The notes beneath the pieces are model-generated. The model did no database searches, had not been told where the DNA came from, and saw only the letters and a program-made list of their open reading frames with translations. From assembly GCF_000471905.2 (NCBI RefSeq), contig NW_006499435.1:2949807-3013806 (forward strand): a DNA stretch of 64,000 nt, read 5' to 3'. This DNA comes from Amborella trichopoda. Its lineage: Eukaryota > Streptophyta > Magnoliopsida > Amborellales > Amborellaceae. Within the stretch, counting starts at the first letter, position 1; every line of letters starts with the position of its first letter. Positions 63,218 through 64,000 of this stretch are shown one piece after another. The position numbers were made by a program, and so were the translations under genes.

Positions 63218-63617
63218 GTAGTAGCTTTCTATGTTTTCCGTACAATATGGTTTCCCACACCAAATTTTGGACGTCTCTTCCTTTATTAAACTCGTTACGA
63301 AAGAAAAATATAAAAAAAATATTTTTAATAAAATAAAATGATCAAAATACTTCAAAAAAATTTAAGGGGTATTTTGATCATTCATTTTATCAAAAAATCA
63401 TTCTTAATATTTTTTATAGGTGGGCCCCATTGAGAAGATGGCACCTACCAAATTTCATATTCAGAAAATTTGTATTAAAAAATATAAAAATAAAATACTT
63501 TGAGACGTCAGATTTAAGATCAAACGGTGAGTGACTCTCTTGATAAAAAATGGACGGCTGGATAGTAGGGGGAGGATGGAACTTCTATGTTAGTGGGAAA
63601 ACATAGAAAGCTTTCCC
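63218..63617. mobile_element. Mutator-like MITE, internally deleted copy
   Basis: The right end 'catagaaagctttccc' and interior blocks 'caccaaattttggacgt' and 'acctaccaaatttcatattc' match the intact element at 31413-31925. The left part is shortened by about 110 bp relative to that copy. Confidence 0.75.
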
Positions 63618-64000
63618 AAATGTAAAACTCTTAAAAGCAAAATTGAATAATGTTTCGCCCGACCATGGATCTACGGTAGCCGTGGTTGTTGTCCGTGTTT
63701 GAATGGCGTGAAAAAATATTGTCGCAGATTTGTTATGTCTGTTGCATTCTTTTAATTCACACCGTCCAAAAAAATCGGACGGAACCAAACATGCGGGCAA
63801 AAATGCTGTTTATTTTCACCCACCTATAAATATTGCGTAGTCGCTTCCATAGAAAATGTAGTATAAAAATGTAGTAGAGGAACAAGTATACTAGAAACAA
63901 GAGGACCTGATCGTTGTGGTTTTCATTCCCCCGACTAATACCTTAAAAAAGCTAACAACTAATGTACTTAAAAAAATGGATAGGGGTGTGTCTTTCCCAT
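63618..64000. other. Intergenic window end, nothing recognised
   Basis: No exon, RNA gene or known repeat could be supported in these bases. Confidence 0.4.

Overview
This window is plant nuclear DNA, most likely from a dicot-like flowering plant. It is AT-rich, has large introns and is heavily loaded with transposons. The species is not recognisable from the sequence. The plant assignment rests on a plant-type U11-48K minor-spliceosome gene, plant defensin genes with the usual single phase-1 intron after the signal peptide, RTE- and L1-type LINE remnants, and many MITE families. All six protein-coding loci are on the minus strand. Each was rebuilt by hand from splice sites and reading-phase continuity. 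None is a single open frame.

Layout. From about 1.7 to 19 kb lies a head-to-tail cluster of three related plant defensin loci, called A, B and C here. A (1931-5939) and B (11499-12953) are intact and share an unusual four-codon shortening of the first inter-cysteine loop. C (17182-18641) has the normal loop length but an in-frame TAA just after the first mature cysteine. Upstream and downstream flanks are co-duplicated. A fourth, canonical and intact defensin, D (38846-41637), lies about 20 kb further on. Its intron holds a Mutator-like foldback element with a perfect 9-bp target duplication.

Between the defensins, 20-28 kb is degenerate LINE sequence and repeats. The gene for the U11/U12 snRNP 48-kDa protein, with its CHHC zinc finger, occupies 29061-34638 in four exons. 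From 41 to 44.4 kb several members of one terminal-inverted-repeat MITE family lie next to each other. From 48.5 to 51 kb there is an L1-type LINE remnant between copies of another repeat. The last gene, 51063-60258, is an eight-exon plant-specific coiled-coil protein with a 6.1-kb fourth intron that contains a 614-base assembly gap. Its seventh intron carries tandem repeats that re-copy the end of exon 7 with its splice donor. From 60.3 to 64 kb there is a CT-microsatellite-rich promoter region followed by intergenic repeats.

The genes do not form a pathway. The defensin array is a family evolving by local duplication, deletion and pseudogenisation, with transposons nested in the introns. 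The two larger genes look like single-copy housekeeping-type genes. Three N gaps (17799-17818, 42970-42989, 55107-55720) limit interpretation; two of them adjoin AT-dinucleotide or other low-complexity sequence.
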